A DNA stretch of 64,000 bases from Actinokineospora enzanensis DSM 44649 (GTDB lineage Bacteria > Actinomycetota > Actinomycetes > Mycobacteriales > Pseudonocardiaceae), in assembly GCF_000374445.1 (NCBI RefSeq), contig NZ_KB894405.1, positions 452,407 to 516,406 of the forward strand. Reading direction: 5' to 3'. Below are positions 10,121 through 18,194 of the stretch, in pieces. A program made the position numbers and the translations under genes. Each line of letters opens with the position of its first letter. Position 1 is the first letter of the stretch. The notes below the pieces were generated by a model. The model was not told the origin of the DNA. It searched no databases and saw only the letters and a list, made by a program, of their open reading frames with translations.

Positions 10121-10960
10121 ATGTCCAACGTCAGGCGCCATCCCCCGAAGACGGACGAGTCCCGGGTGGGTCGCCGCAACGCCCGGTTCCAACAGTGGGA
10201 GTCCCTGTTGACGAACCGGAACGCCCGGCACCGGCGGGGCGAGTTCCTGGTCCAGGGCGTGCGGCCGATCAACGAGGCGCTCGCGCACGGCTGGCGGGTC
10301 CGGGCCCTGCTGCACGCGGGTGACGTGCGTTCGCAGTGGGCCCGGGACCTGGTGACCGGCGGGGTTGCCGACGAGGTGGTGCACCTCGCTCCCGATCTGT
10401 TGCACGACCTCGGCGAGAAGGACGAGGACACCCCCGAGCTGATCGCCGTCGTGGAATCCCCGCCGGACGACCTCGACCGGATCCGGCCGCGTGCCGACGG
10501 CGTGGTGGTCGTGCTCGACCGTCCCATCAGTCCCGGGAACATCGGCTCGTTGTTGCGTTCCGCCGACGCGCTCGGTGCCGACGGCGTGATCATCACCGGG
10601 CACGCCGCCGACCTCTACGACCCCAAGACCGTCCGGGCCAGCCGTGGCTCGCTGTTCGCCGTCCCGGCCGTCCGCGCCGCGAGCCCGGCCGCCGCCCTGG
10701 ACTGGTTGCGTTCCGCCGTCCCGTTCCGGGTGGTCGGGACGAGCGAGGACGCCGCCGCCGACATCTGGGACCACGACTTCCGCGGCCCGACCGCGATCGT
10801 CGTCGGCAACGAGACCGCGGGCATGAGCGGCTTCTGGACCGAGAACTGCGACAGCACGATCAGCATCCCCATGGTCGGCTCGGCCAGCTCGTTCAACGCC
10901 ACGGTCGCCGCCTCGATCACCCTCTACGAGATCGCCCGCCAACGCGCGCCGCGGCCTTGA
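10121..10960 (+). CDS. SpoU/TrmH-family RNA 2'-O-methyltransferase
   Basis: About 279 residues. An N-terminal substrate-binding region (NRNARHRRGEFLVQG and the following lobe) precedes a trefoil-knot SPOUT domain. The three SpoU motifs are visible: VVLDRPISPGNIGSLLRSADALG, then DLYDPKTVRASRGSLFAVP, and near the C-terminus VVGNETAGMS with the SISIPMVG...SFNATVAAS segment that forms the knot. Members 2'-O-methylate ribose in rRNA or tRNA, and some actinomycete members give resistance to RNA-binding antibiotics (thiostrepton, avilamycin). Nothing here shows which. The ATG at 10121 has GAGAGACGAG upstream and is preferred to the one at 10094. Confidence 0.88.
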   Translation: MSNVRRHPPKTDESRVGRRNARFQQWESLLTNRNARHRRGEFLVQGVRPINEALAHGWRVRALLHAGDVRSQWARDLVTGGVADEVVHLAPDLLHDLGEKDEDTPELIAVVESPPDDLDRIRPRADGVVVVLDRPISPGNIGSLLRSADALGADGVIITGHAADLYDPKTVRASRGSLFAVPAVRAASPAAALDWLRSAVPFRVVGTSEDAAADIWDHDFRGPTAIVVGNETAGMSGFWTENCDSTISIPMVGSASSFNATVAASITLYEIARQRAPRP

Positions 10961-10996
10961 CCCTGACACCGTGTCACGGCCTGGAATCGGCTCACC

Positions 10997-11818
10997 ATGT
11001 TGAGCATCGGAGAACTCGCCCACCGCACCGGCGTGTCGGTCCGGATGCTGCGGCACTACGACGCCCTCGGGCTGGTGGCGCCGCAGCGGATCGACCCGGC
11101 CTCCGGCTACCGCTGGTACTCGGCCGCGCAGGTCGGCCGGGTCAGCGGTCTGGTCGCGCTGAAGGACCTCGGGTTCACACTGGACCAGTGCCGCGCCCTC
11201 CTCGACGACCTGCCCGTGGAGCGGTTGCGGGACATGTTGCGGCTGCGCCGGGACGAGCTGGAACAGCGCATCGCGGCCGACCGGGAGCGGCTGGCCGGGG
11301 TGGAGCGGCGACTCCGAGCGATCGAGAGGGAACAGTCCATGACCACCGAAACCTTGCGGCTCCAATCCCTGCCCGCGCTGCGCCTCGCCCAGGTCAGCGG
11401 CGAGGTCAACGACACCAGCGAGATCAAGTCCATGGTGCGCGCGCTGGCCGCGTCGCTTACCGGGCAGCTGACTGCGGCGGGCGTGCCGGACGGCCTTCGT
11501 GTGCATACCTACTTTGGCCGCCCGGACGGTTCCAAGATCGACGTTGCGGTGGGTGTCCCACTTGTTTCGGGTGCTGTTCCGGTATCAGGTCTGGAACTGG
11601 TCGAGTTGCCTGCGGTGGAGCGGGCGGCTGTCGTGACCCATCGCCGCTCGCTGGACGACACCGGCGATCCGTGGCTCACCATCGATGCCGCACTGGAAAG
11701 CCATGATCTGGAATCTCATGGGGTGTACCGGCAGGTTTTTGTCGAATATCTCGATGATGGCGAGTACGTGGCCGAGTTCCAGTGTCCTGTCCGGGACCGT
11801 GGCAGCGCCTGTCTCTGA
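10997..11818 (+). CDS. MerR-family regulator with GyrI-like effector domain
   Basis: A 273-residue regulator. Residues 1-70 form a MerR winged helix (MLSIGELAHRTGVSVRMLRHYDALGL), followed by a dimerising coiled coil (about 75-112) rich in Arg and Glu. A C-terminal domain of about 155 residues resembles the GyrI/BmrR effector-binding fold, used to sense aromatic or cationic drugs. It starts 37 bases after the SpoU methyltransferase and faces the monooxygenase gene tail to tail. Regulators of this build usually control a multidrug transporter or their own gene; no such target is adjacent on this strand. Confidence 0.88.
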   Translation: MLSIGELAHRTGVSVRMLRHYDALGLVAPQRIDPASGYRWYSAAQVGRVSGLVALKDLGFTLDQCRALLDDLPVERLRDMLRLRRDELEQRIAADRERLAGVERRLRAIEREQSMTTETLRLQSLPALRLAQVSGEVNDTSEIKSMVRALAASLTGQLTAAGVPDGLRVHTYFGRPDGSKIDVAVGVPLVSGAVPVSGLELVELPAVERAAVVTHRRSLDDTGDPWLTIDAALESHDLESHGVYRQVFVEYLDDGEYVAEFQCPVRDRGSACL

Positions 11819-11890
11819 GCTGAATGGTGTCGGCTGCCGGATAGGGCGCCGACCGAACCGTCACATCATCCATGTCATCGCCGACGTGCC

Positions 11891-13432
11891 TCATGACAGA
11901 CCGGCAGGCACGGATACCGATGCGGTGCCGAACCAGCGGGTGAGTGCCGCGCGCAGGCCACGCTGGCCTGCCGTGTCGGTGGCCCAGGCGACATAGCCGT
12001 CCGGGCGGATCAGTACGGCTCCGGCCGGGATGTCCGCCCGGACGGTGATCGCGTCGACCCGGTCTCGCCAGTCGGTCGCGGCGGTGGCGGTGGCCGGGTC
12101 GCCTGCCAGGTCCAACAGCAGAGGGCGGGCGGATCGGGCCAGTTCGGCCAGTCGGGTCCGGCCGTCCCGGGTCCACACCGGACGGTCGCCGAGGAAGTGG
12201 CCGGTGAGCGGGTGTGGATCGGGGCCAGGGTCGTAGCGGACGTCGGAGCCTGCCATCGTGGCCGCGATGTGGCGGCGGTTGCCGGGGTCGGTCAGGAGTT
12301 CGCCGAACACCTCGCGCAGGGCGGTGGTGGCGGAGCCGGGGGAGATCAGCATCCCCTGGGCCTCGGTGTGCGTGATCACCCGCTCGGCCGCCCGTCGCCG
12401 CTCGGTCTCGTAGGTGTCCAGCAGGTCGGGGCCGACCTGGCCGTGCAGTACGGCGGCGAGCTTCCAGCCGAGGTTGACCGCGTCCTGGAGACCGAGGTTG
12501 AGCCCGGGACCGCCGATCGCCGAGTGCACGTGTGCGGCGTCGCCGACCAGCAGCACCCGGCCGTCCCGGTACCGGTCGGCCAGTCGGGTGTTCCCGCCCT
12601 CGACCCGCCGCAGCAGGTGTGGTCCCGGGCCCGCGGGTTCGGAAAGCGGGAGTTCCACGCCGAGCACCCGGTGCGCGCTCGCCCGCAGCTCGTCCAGGGT
12701 CATCGGTCCGTCGGTCGGGGCCGGTTCCCATTCGAGGGTGAACAGCATGGCCGGGCGGCCCGGGAACGGGACATAACCGATCAGGCCGCGCTCCGTGCGG
12801 TGGTGCAGGAACGATGGGACGAGCCCGTATCCCGGAACGTCCAGTCCGGACGGTCCGACCAGTTCCGCGGGAACGGTGACGTGCGCGGTGCGGGAGACGG
12901 TGTCGTTCCGGGTTCGTCCCGGGAATCCGATGTCCAACAGCTTGCGGGTCACACTGTGCCCACCGTCGGCGCCGATCAGATAGCGGGTCCGCAACCGATC
13001 GGGACCGTCGGGACCGGACACGTCGATGTTCACGCCATCGGGATCCTGGGACAACCCGGTCAGCTCATGGCCGCGTCGGATCTCCACGCCGAGTTCCGTT
13101 GCGTGCTGTTCCAGTACCTGTTCCACCCGTTGTTGCGGCACGGCCATGATGTACAGCGGGTTGTCCGGGATGTCGGACAGTTCCAGCCGCATCGCGCCGA
13201 AGGTGTAGTGCGGGACGGGTTCCGGTGGTCCGGGAGTCCCGCTCAACCGCTGGTACAGGCCCCGGTGGTCGAGCACCCGGACCACCTGGCCGACCAGGCC
13301 GTTGGCCCGGTTGCGCTCGGTGACCTCGGGCAGCCGTTCCAGCACCAGCGGGCGGACGCCCGCGAGGGCGAGCTCGCAGGCCAGCATCAGGCCGTTCGGG
13401 CCCGCGCCCGCGATGACGACGTCGTAGGACAT
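11891..13432 (-). CDS. FAD-dependent aromatic monooxygenase (class A)
   Basis: A 513-residue flavoprotein hydroxylase of the PgaE/RdmE/RebC group. The FAD-binding GxGxxG is GAGPNG at residues 9-14. A DG motif lies in YLIGADGGHS, and the second FAD motif is GDAAHVHSAIGGPGLNLGLQDAVNL. A C-terminal domain of about 130 residues looks like the thioredoxin-like tail of polyketide hydroxylases. These enzymes use NAD(P)H and oxygen to hydroxylate aromatic compounds, in biosynthesis or in antibiotic inactivation. The ATG at 13432 is chosen because the frame is open upstream only as a shadow of the TetR gene. The TetR gene lies 65 bases upstream on the same strand and probably controls it. Confidence 0.9.
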   Translation of the reverse strand: MSYDVVIAGAGPNGLMLACELALAGVRPLVLERLPEVTERNRANGLVGQVVRVLDHRGLYQRLSGTPGPPEPVPHYTFGAMRLELSDIPDNPLYIMAVPQQRVEQVLEQHATELGVEIRRGHELTGLSQDPDGVNIDVSGPDGPDRLRTRYLIGADGGHSVTRKLLDIGFPGRTRNDTVSRTAHVTVPAELVGPSGLDVPGYGLVPSFLHHRTERGLIGYVPFPGRPAMLFTLEWEPAPTDGPMTLDELRASAHRVLGVELPLSEPAGPGPHLLRRVEGGNTRLADRYRDGRVLLVGDAAHVHSAIGGPGLNLGLQDAVNLGWKLAAVLHGQVGPDLLDTYETERRRAAERVITHTEAQGMLISPGSATTALREVFGELLTDPGNRRHIAATMAGSDVRYDPGPDPHPLTGHFLGDRPVWTRDGRTRLAELARSARPLLLDLAGDPATATAATDWRDRVDAITVRADIPAGAVLIRPDGYVAWATDTAGQRGLRAALTRWFGTASVSVPAGLS

Positions 13433-13497
13433 GGCAGTTCCTCCCGGAAAATGGGCATGGCGAAGCAGCCCCCGCGGGGGCGACGGGCAAACGTGGG

Positions 13498-14094
13498 TCA
13501 GGGTGCGGTCAGACCATTGGCGAGCTGCTGGATCGCCTCGCGCAGGAACGGTTCGAACGAGGCCGACGAGTCTGCCCGCCACCATTGCTCCATGGCGACC
13601 AGGACGGCGGCCCCGACCGTGCGGGCGATCAGCTGCGGGTACATCTGTTCCGGGTCCGTCCCGGTTCGTTCCGCGATCACCACCGCCATCGCACCGTCCA
13701 CGATGGCGTTGGCGCGCAGGGCCTCGCCCTGCAACGCCGGGTGTTGCATCATCAGCTTGACGCCCGCGTGCCAGTGCGGGCTCTCCGTGAAAGTGCCGGT
13801 GGGCATGGTCATGAACCCGGTGGCCACCGCCTCGGCGATCGCCTGCCACAGCGGTTCGTCGGCGGGGCGGGCCCGCAGCGCCGCCACGATCCGCTTGCCC
13901 CGGTCGAGGTTGCGGGCGGCGATGGCCTCCGCCTTGCCGGAGAAGTAGTTGTTGAACGTCCGCGGCGACACCCCCACCGCCGCCGCGATGTCCTCGACCA
14001 GCACGGCGTCGAACCCCCGCTCGACGGTCAGCCGGATCGCCGCCCAGCTCAGCGCCTCCCGGGTCTGTTCCTTCTTGAGCTCCCGAAGACCCAT
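13498..14094 (-). CDS. TetR-family transcriptional regulator
   Basis: A 198-residue TetR protein. The N-terminal helix-turn-helix (about residues 24-45) reads VEDIAAAVGVSPRTFNNYFSGK, and is followed by an all-helical ligand domain. The frame extends upstream to 14196, but ATG 14092-14094 (MGLRELKKEQTREA) is the natural N-terminus; a GTG three codons upstream is an alternative. It is transcribed toward the flavin monooxygenase, which is the most likely target together with tetR itself. An imperfect dyad covering 14112-14149 lies just upstream and is a good operator candidate. Confidence 0.9.
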   Translation of the reverse strand: MGLRELKKEQTREALSWAAIRLTVERGFDAVLVEDIAAAVGVSPRTFNNYFSGKAEAIAARNLDRGKRIVAALRARPADEPLWQAIAEAVATGFMTMPTGTFTESPHWHAGVKLMMQHPALQGEALRANAIVDGAMAVVIAERTGTDPEQMYPQLIARTVGAAVLVAMEQWWRADSSASFEPFLREAIQQLANGLTAP

Positions 14095-14111
14095 GTCCGC
14101 CACCGTACCCG

Positions 14112-14149
14112 AAGTTGCGCGCCACGAAAATATGCGCGGCACGCAAGTT
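14112..14149. promoter_or_regulatory. putative TetR operator dyad
   Basis: The arms AAGTTGCGCGCC (14112-14123) and GGCACGCAAGTT (14138-14149) are inverted copies with 10 of 12 positions matching, separated by 14 A/T-richer bases. The dyad lies 18 bases upstream of the TetR start and ends exactly at the last base of the convergent-side MFS gene. Its size and position fit autoregulation by the adjacent TetR. No clear -10/-35 pair could be placed. Confidence 0.5.
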
Positions 14150-15379
14150 TTACCCGGAGACAAGGGCCACCGGCCGCTCGATCGGCGTTTCCGCACGTCG
14201 GCGCAGGCCGACCAGGGCGACCAGACCGGCGACGACGAGGAGCACGGCCTGCAGGTCGAGCAGCACGTCCAGGGACCAGACGCTCACCAGCGCGCCCGCG
14301 GCCAGCATGCCGACGGTCTGGCACCCGGCCATGCCCGCGTAGGCCGTGGCCAGCACCCGGCCCGCGCGGTCCGGCCGCGCACTCGTCTGGACCATGGTCA
14401 GCGCGCCCGCCGTGCAGAACACCGCGGGCGCCCCGACCGCGCCGAACAGCACGAGGTAGACCCAGTCGGACGTGGTCAGCGACGGCAGGTTCCAGATCAC
14501 GCCCGACAGCACCCCGAGCGCGACCGTGCCGACCCCCAGCGACACCGCGGGCGCGACCCGTCGGCTCAGGGCCGCGATCGACACCCCGGCGGCGAGCCCG
14601 CCCACGGCCTGGATGCCGCGCAACAGCCCGACCTGGGCGTCGCCGCCGTGCAACGGACCGGTCACGAAGACCACGAACAACACCAGGAACATGCCCTGTG
14701 CCAGCGAGGTCAGCCCCAGTGCCAGGCCCGTGACCCGCAGCCGCCGTTCGTCCCGGAACTCGGCGAGACCTTCCAGCCACGCGGCGAGCATCGGTTGGCG
14801 GGGCGGGGGAGTGGCCGGTCGGGTGAAGCGCGGGAGGAGCAGGGCGGCCGCGACCAGGAGCGCGGCGAGGTAGCCGCAGACGACCCAGCCGAGACCGCTG
14901 GTGCCGAGGACGAGACCGCCGAGGGAACTGCCCGCCAGCCGGGAGATGCTGCTGTTGAACCCCATCAGTCCGTTGGCCGCGGTGAGCCGTTCCGTTCCCA
15001 CCAGCGCCGGTACCAGCGCGTTGCGGCTCGGTTCGAACAGCGAGGCCAACGCGGACTGCGCGGCCATCACGACGTAGATCAACACCGCGCTGTGCCCGCT
15101 CATGGCCAGCAGCGGCGCCGCGACCACGGCCTGGGCGAGGCAGACGCCCCAGAGCAGCCGCCGCCGGTCCCACCGGTCGGCCAGCACCCCGGCGACCGGG
15201 CTGAGCAGGACCATCGGCAGGATCCCGGCCGCCATGGTGAGCGCGGTCGAGCCCGCCGAACCGGTCGCCTGGTAGACGTACACCGGCAGCGCCACCTGCA
15301 GCATCCACTCACCGGTCTCGGCGAACAGACCCGCGATCCACAGGCGCGCGAACGCCCGTTCCCGCAACAGGTCCCTCAT
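14150..15379 (-). CDS. MFS efflux transporter
   Basis: A 409-residue transporter of the major facilitator superfamily, resembling the drug-efflux group with MSF_3/enterobactin-exporter-like sequences. About 12 hydrophobic segments are visible, with the loop motif GVLADRWDRRRLL between helices 2 and 3. The ATG at 15377-15379 overlaps the stop of the upstream ArsR-type gene (ATGA), so the two are translationally coupled and the repressor very likely controls the pump. The frame is open to 15841 but that extension is a shadow of the regulator. The substrate is unknown. Confidence 0.9.
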   Translation of the reverse strand: MRDLLRERAFARLWIAGLFAETGEWMLQVALPVYVYQATGSAGSTALTMAAGILPMVLLSPVAGVLADRWDRRRLLWGVCLAQAVVAAPLLAMSGHSAVLIYVVMAAQSALASLFEPSRNALVPALVGTERLTAANGLMGFNSSISRLAGSSLGGLVLGTSGLGWVVCGYLAALLVAAALLLPRFTRPATPPPRQPMLAAWLEGLAEFRDERRLRVTGLALGLTSLAQGMFLVLFVVFVTGPLHGGDAQVGLLRGIQAVGGLAAGVSIAALSRRVAPAVSLGVGTVALGVLSGVIWNLPSLTTSDWVYLVLFGAVGAPAVFCTAGALTMVQTSARPDRAGRVLATAYAGMAGCQTVGMLAAGALVSVWSLDVLLDLQAVLLVVAGLVALVGLRRRAETPIERPVALVSG

Positions 15380-15963
15380 GAACTGGGATTCCCGTCGGCT
15401 TCGATTCGAAGAAACGCCCGCCAGTTGGCATGCACGGGGCGGGCCCCGGCGGGCGGGTCGGTGCGGATCGTGGTCGTGTACGGGCGGAGCAGCGCGTCGA
15501 TGGACGAGGTCAGCTCCGTCAGCTCGGCCGGGGTGACCCGCAACGAGTAGGTGCCCATGGCCGCGGCGAGCCGCCACTCCCGGTCCAGCTCGTCCACGGT
15601 GTCGATGAACCGCTGGGTCAGCACCTGGTCGTTCGCCACGTTCGCCCCCATCACGGCGAGCTGGGCGGCCTGCATGGCCGGGTCGGTGTCCAGCTCGTCG
15701 AAGTCCAGCCCCACCTGCGTCGCCCGCCACGGCCGCTCCCGCGCGTCCGTCGCCTCGACCCGCTCGACCAGCCCCCACCCGGCCAGCTGTCGCAGATGCC
15801 AGCTGCAGTTGGACGCCGACGAGTCCACCGCCGTCGCGCACTCGCTCGCCGTCCGCGGCCCCACGGCCAGCAGGTAGTTCACCAGCGCGGCCCGGAGCGG
15901 ATGCGCCAACGCCCGCATCAACTCGACATCCCGAACCCGCATCCGCGGCGGTAGCTCGGCCAT
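15376..15963 (-). CDS. ArsR-family winged-helix repressor
   Basis: A 195-residue regulator whose winged helix (about residues 8-85: VELMRALAHPLRAALVNYLL ... ASNCSWHLRQLAGWGLVER) is of the ArsR/HTH_20 type. No metal-binding cysteine pair is evident, so it probably senses an organic ligand or another signal. The C-terminal half is helical with no recognisable fold. The ATG at 15961-15963 is preferred to an in-frame start at 16035, which would run through the large operator-like dyad at 15973-16010. It forms a coupled pair with the MFS pump. Confidence 0.85.
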   Translation of the reverse strand: MAELPPRMRVRDVELMRALAHPLRAALVNYLLAVGPRTASECATAVDSSASNCSWHLRQLAGWGLVERVEATDARERPWRATQVGLDFDELDTDPAMQAAQLAVMGANVANDQVLTQRFIDTVDELDREWRLAAAMGTYSLRVTPAELTELTSSIDALLRPYTTTIRTDPPAGARPVHANWRAFLRIEADGNPSS

Positions 15964-15972
15964 CCCCACCCC

Positions 15973-16010
15973 ACTCTGAAAGGATTGTTTCGAAAGACCT
16001 CTTTCAGAGT
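15973..16010. promoter_or_regulatory. large palindromic operator upstream of arsR-type gene
   Basis: Two perfect 10-base arms, ACTCTGAAAG (15973-15982) and CTTTCAGAGT (16001-16010), flank a central 8-base palindrome TTTCGAAA (15988-15995). All three elements share one centre of symmetry at 15991.5. The site lies 10 bases upstream of the repressor ATG, where a dimer or pair of dimers would block the repressor-pump operon. Binding by the adjacent ArsR-type protein is inference. Confidence 0.65.
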
Positions 16011-16076
16011 TGCACGCCAGGCCGGGCCACGTCAAACACCCAGGTCAGGCGCGGCTTAGGGGGCTAGAGGGGCGGG

Positions 16077-17330
16077 TCAGTCCGCGGTGGGACGGTCGAG
16101 TTCGCGGCGGCAGAGGGCGAAGACGCCCGCGCCCGCGATCAGGAACAACGCGGCGAGGATGGCCCAGCCGAGCGGGCCGAGAGGCAGTACGACGCCGCCG
16201 TAGAGGCTGGGGCCGAGGATCTCGGCGCCGACCACGCCCAGGCTGAACACACCCAGGTAGACGCCGCGCTGTTCGGGCGGGGCGAGGTCGTAGGAGATCT
16301 CCCAGGCGCCCGCGGACTGGAGGAGCTCGCCGGTGGTGAGGGCGACGATGCCGGTGATGGCCAGTGTGATGGTGAGCACGCCCGCGGTGCTCGCGGTGAT
16401 CGCGTACACGCCGCAGGTGGCGGCGAGGGCGACGGCGGCACCGAGGCAGGCGATGCCCGCACGCCGCAGGGAGCCGAGGCGTCTCGCGACGGCGGCCTGG
16501 AACAGGACGGCCAGGATCGTGTTGACGAACACGAGCGCGGGTACCCACGGACCGGGCAGGTCCGTCCGTTGCGACAGCCACAACGGAATGCCGACCGTCA
16601 GCATGCTCAGGTGCAGGGCCAGGAAGCCGTTGAACGCCGTCAACGCCAGGTACCGCCTGTCCCGGAGGTACCGGAACCGGCGTTTCGGCACGGCGGCAGC
16701 ACCGGTTTCGCTGCCTGCGGGCGAAAGTCGGACGCGGCAGAGCAGGAAACCCGCCAGCAGGAACGAAAGCCCGTCCCCGAGCACGATCCCCCGGTAGCTC
16801 CACTCTGTCCCGATCGCGACCGCTCCCGAAGCCAGCGCGGCGCCCAGTGTGTAGCCGACGTTGCGGGTGCTGCGCACCCACGCCATCGTCGTGACCCGTT
16901 CCGATTCCCCGACCGCGAGTCCCACTGTCGCCTGTAGGACCGGATTGGACACCCGGTCGCCGAGCGCGATGAACAACGCCACGATCAGGTACTGCGGGAA
17001 CGTGTGCACCAGCGCGTACCCGCAGAACCCGACGAACCGCCAGAACTGGAGCACGATCAGCAGCCGTAGCGGCCCGATCCGGTCGCCGAGCGAGCTGACC
17101 GGGACCGAGCTGAGGAAGCCGACGAGGCCGACGAGCGCGAGGCCGAGCGAGACCTGGCCTGCTGTCAGACCGACGCTTCTGGTCAGGAACAGCACCGAGC
17201 CCGCGAAGAACAGGCCGGTGCCCAGCGAGTCCACCAGGGAGACGGCGACGAGCCTGCGCGCGGGCGAGCCCGGTTCCATGGGCAGCCGGAACCGGCGGGA
17301 CCGCGCTTCCTGCACGAGCGTCTCCGTCAT
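16077..17330 (-). CDS. MFS transporter (second, unlinked to the first)
   Basis: A 417-residue transporter of the major facilitator superfamily with about 12 membrane segments. It has a central loop with the basic stretch PKRRFRYLRDRRYLAL, and segment SLGDRIGPLRLLIVLQFWRF after helix 2. The frame is open to 17525, but ATG 17328-17330 with GAGAGAG upstream gives a sensible N-terminus (MTETLVQEARS). It lies beyond the ArsR operator and is transcribed separately. It is divergent from the ATP-grasp cassette (18195 onward), so it could export that cassette's product, but 860 bases separate them. Confidence 0.88.
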   Translation of the reverse strand: MTETLVQEARSRRFRLPMEPGSPARRLVAVSLVDSLGTGLFFAGSVLFLTRSVGLTAGQVSLGLALVGLVGFLSSVPVSSLGDRIGPLRLLIVLQFWRFVGFCGYALVHTFPQYLIVALFIALGDRVSNPVLQATVGLAVGESERVTTMAWVRSTRNVGYTLGAALASGAVAIGTEWSYRGIVLGDGLSFLLAGFLLCRVRLSPAGSETGAAAVPKRRFRYLRDRRYLALTAFNGFLALHLSMLTVGIPLWLSQRTDLPGPWVPALVFVNTILAVLFQAAVARRLGSLRRAGIACLGAAVALAATCGVYAITASTAGVLTITLAITGIVALTTGELLQSAGAWEISYDLAPPEQRGVYLGVFSLGVVGAEILGPSLYGGVVLPLGPLGWAILAALFLIAGAGVFALCRRELDRPTAD

Positions 17331-18194
17331 CCCACTCTCTCGTTCCTCACCGACCCCACCCCGGTACGCCACCGGCCGCACCGTTCCGAGCAGGCACGAC
17401 GCCGGGTCCGGGCCGCGGAACCACACCCCACCCGCGGTCAGGCCGGACCACTTCTCGCCACAGCAGGCGCGATGACCGGGACCGAGCGCCAATGTACATC
17501 GCCACGGAGAACAGGTTGACCGCATTCACTCGTTCCACGGCCGATGTCCACCGGCAGGTCTCCTGGATGGACCGTCCGAGGGTACTTCCCTACCTCGATC
17601 CGGTGACCACGCGCGACCGGGGAGGCCGCTCGACGCGGGTTGTCCGATTTCCTCCACTCCGCTGTGGACAATAAGCGAAAGGTGGGGACGCGCCGGGCGG
17701 GGCGGAGGTGACTATCCACCGTGGCCGATTACTTTCCGGCGGTCTCGATGTCCGTCTCCACGCCAGGCTCCGCAGTCGACCGGGGCCGAGGCAAGGTGTC
17801 GGTGATCACAAGTCCGCTCCTCGATATTCACGTTGACCTGGCCGCCGAGGGTTCGGTACTTTTCGGCCGACCACACATCGTGTCGGTTGGTTGTTGGCTG
17901 TCCGGACCTGACGGATTCATCGAAATGGACTCCCGGTGACCGCCGCGGTGCGGGTAGGGTGGCAAGGGAAATGCAGCGCCCGGACCACGCCGGGCGTCCG
18001 GTAGACCCTGTGTCGTCGACTCCCGGACATTCCGAGACGTTCCGACTTCTGACTGCTGACTGCTGACAATCTGAGAGTGCGGCCCGAATCCGAAGACGGA
18101 TCGTGTCGCGCTGTGCCATGGATCGGGTCATCGCGGAGCCGACCGCTCCGCACCATGCCAATCGGACATGCGAACCGCTTCTTTGGGGGAAGAC
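17331..18194. other. long intergenic region between divergent genes
   Basis: 864 bases separate the MFS gene and the ATP-grasp cassette. Short open frames exist, one from a GTG at 17721 with GGAGG upstream, but none has a recognisable protein. Near 18049-18066 there is a short tandem run of TGACTGC units. I see no convincing RNA gene; the region probably carries the two divergent promoters. Confidence 0.5.

Noticed and set aside
11829..11853. GTCGGC/GCCGAC hairpin between the converging MerR and monooxygenase genes
   Set aside because: Only six paired bases with a 13-base loop and no T-run; too weak to call a terminator.
17721..17939. 72-residue plus-strand frame with a GGAGG upstream
   Set aside because: No recognisable domain, signal or conserved-looking motif; it lies in the middle of a long intergenic region. 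Kept as a possibility only.
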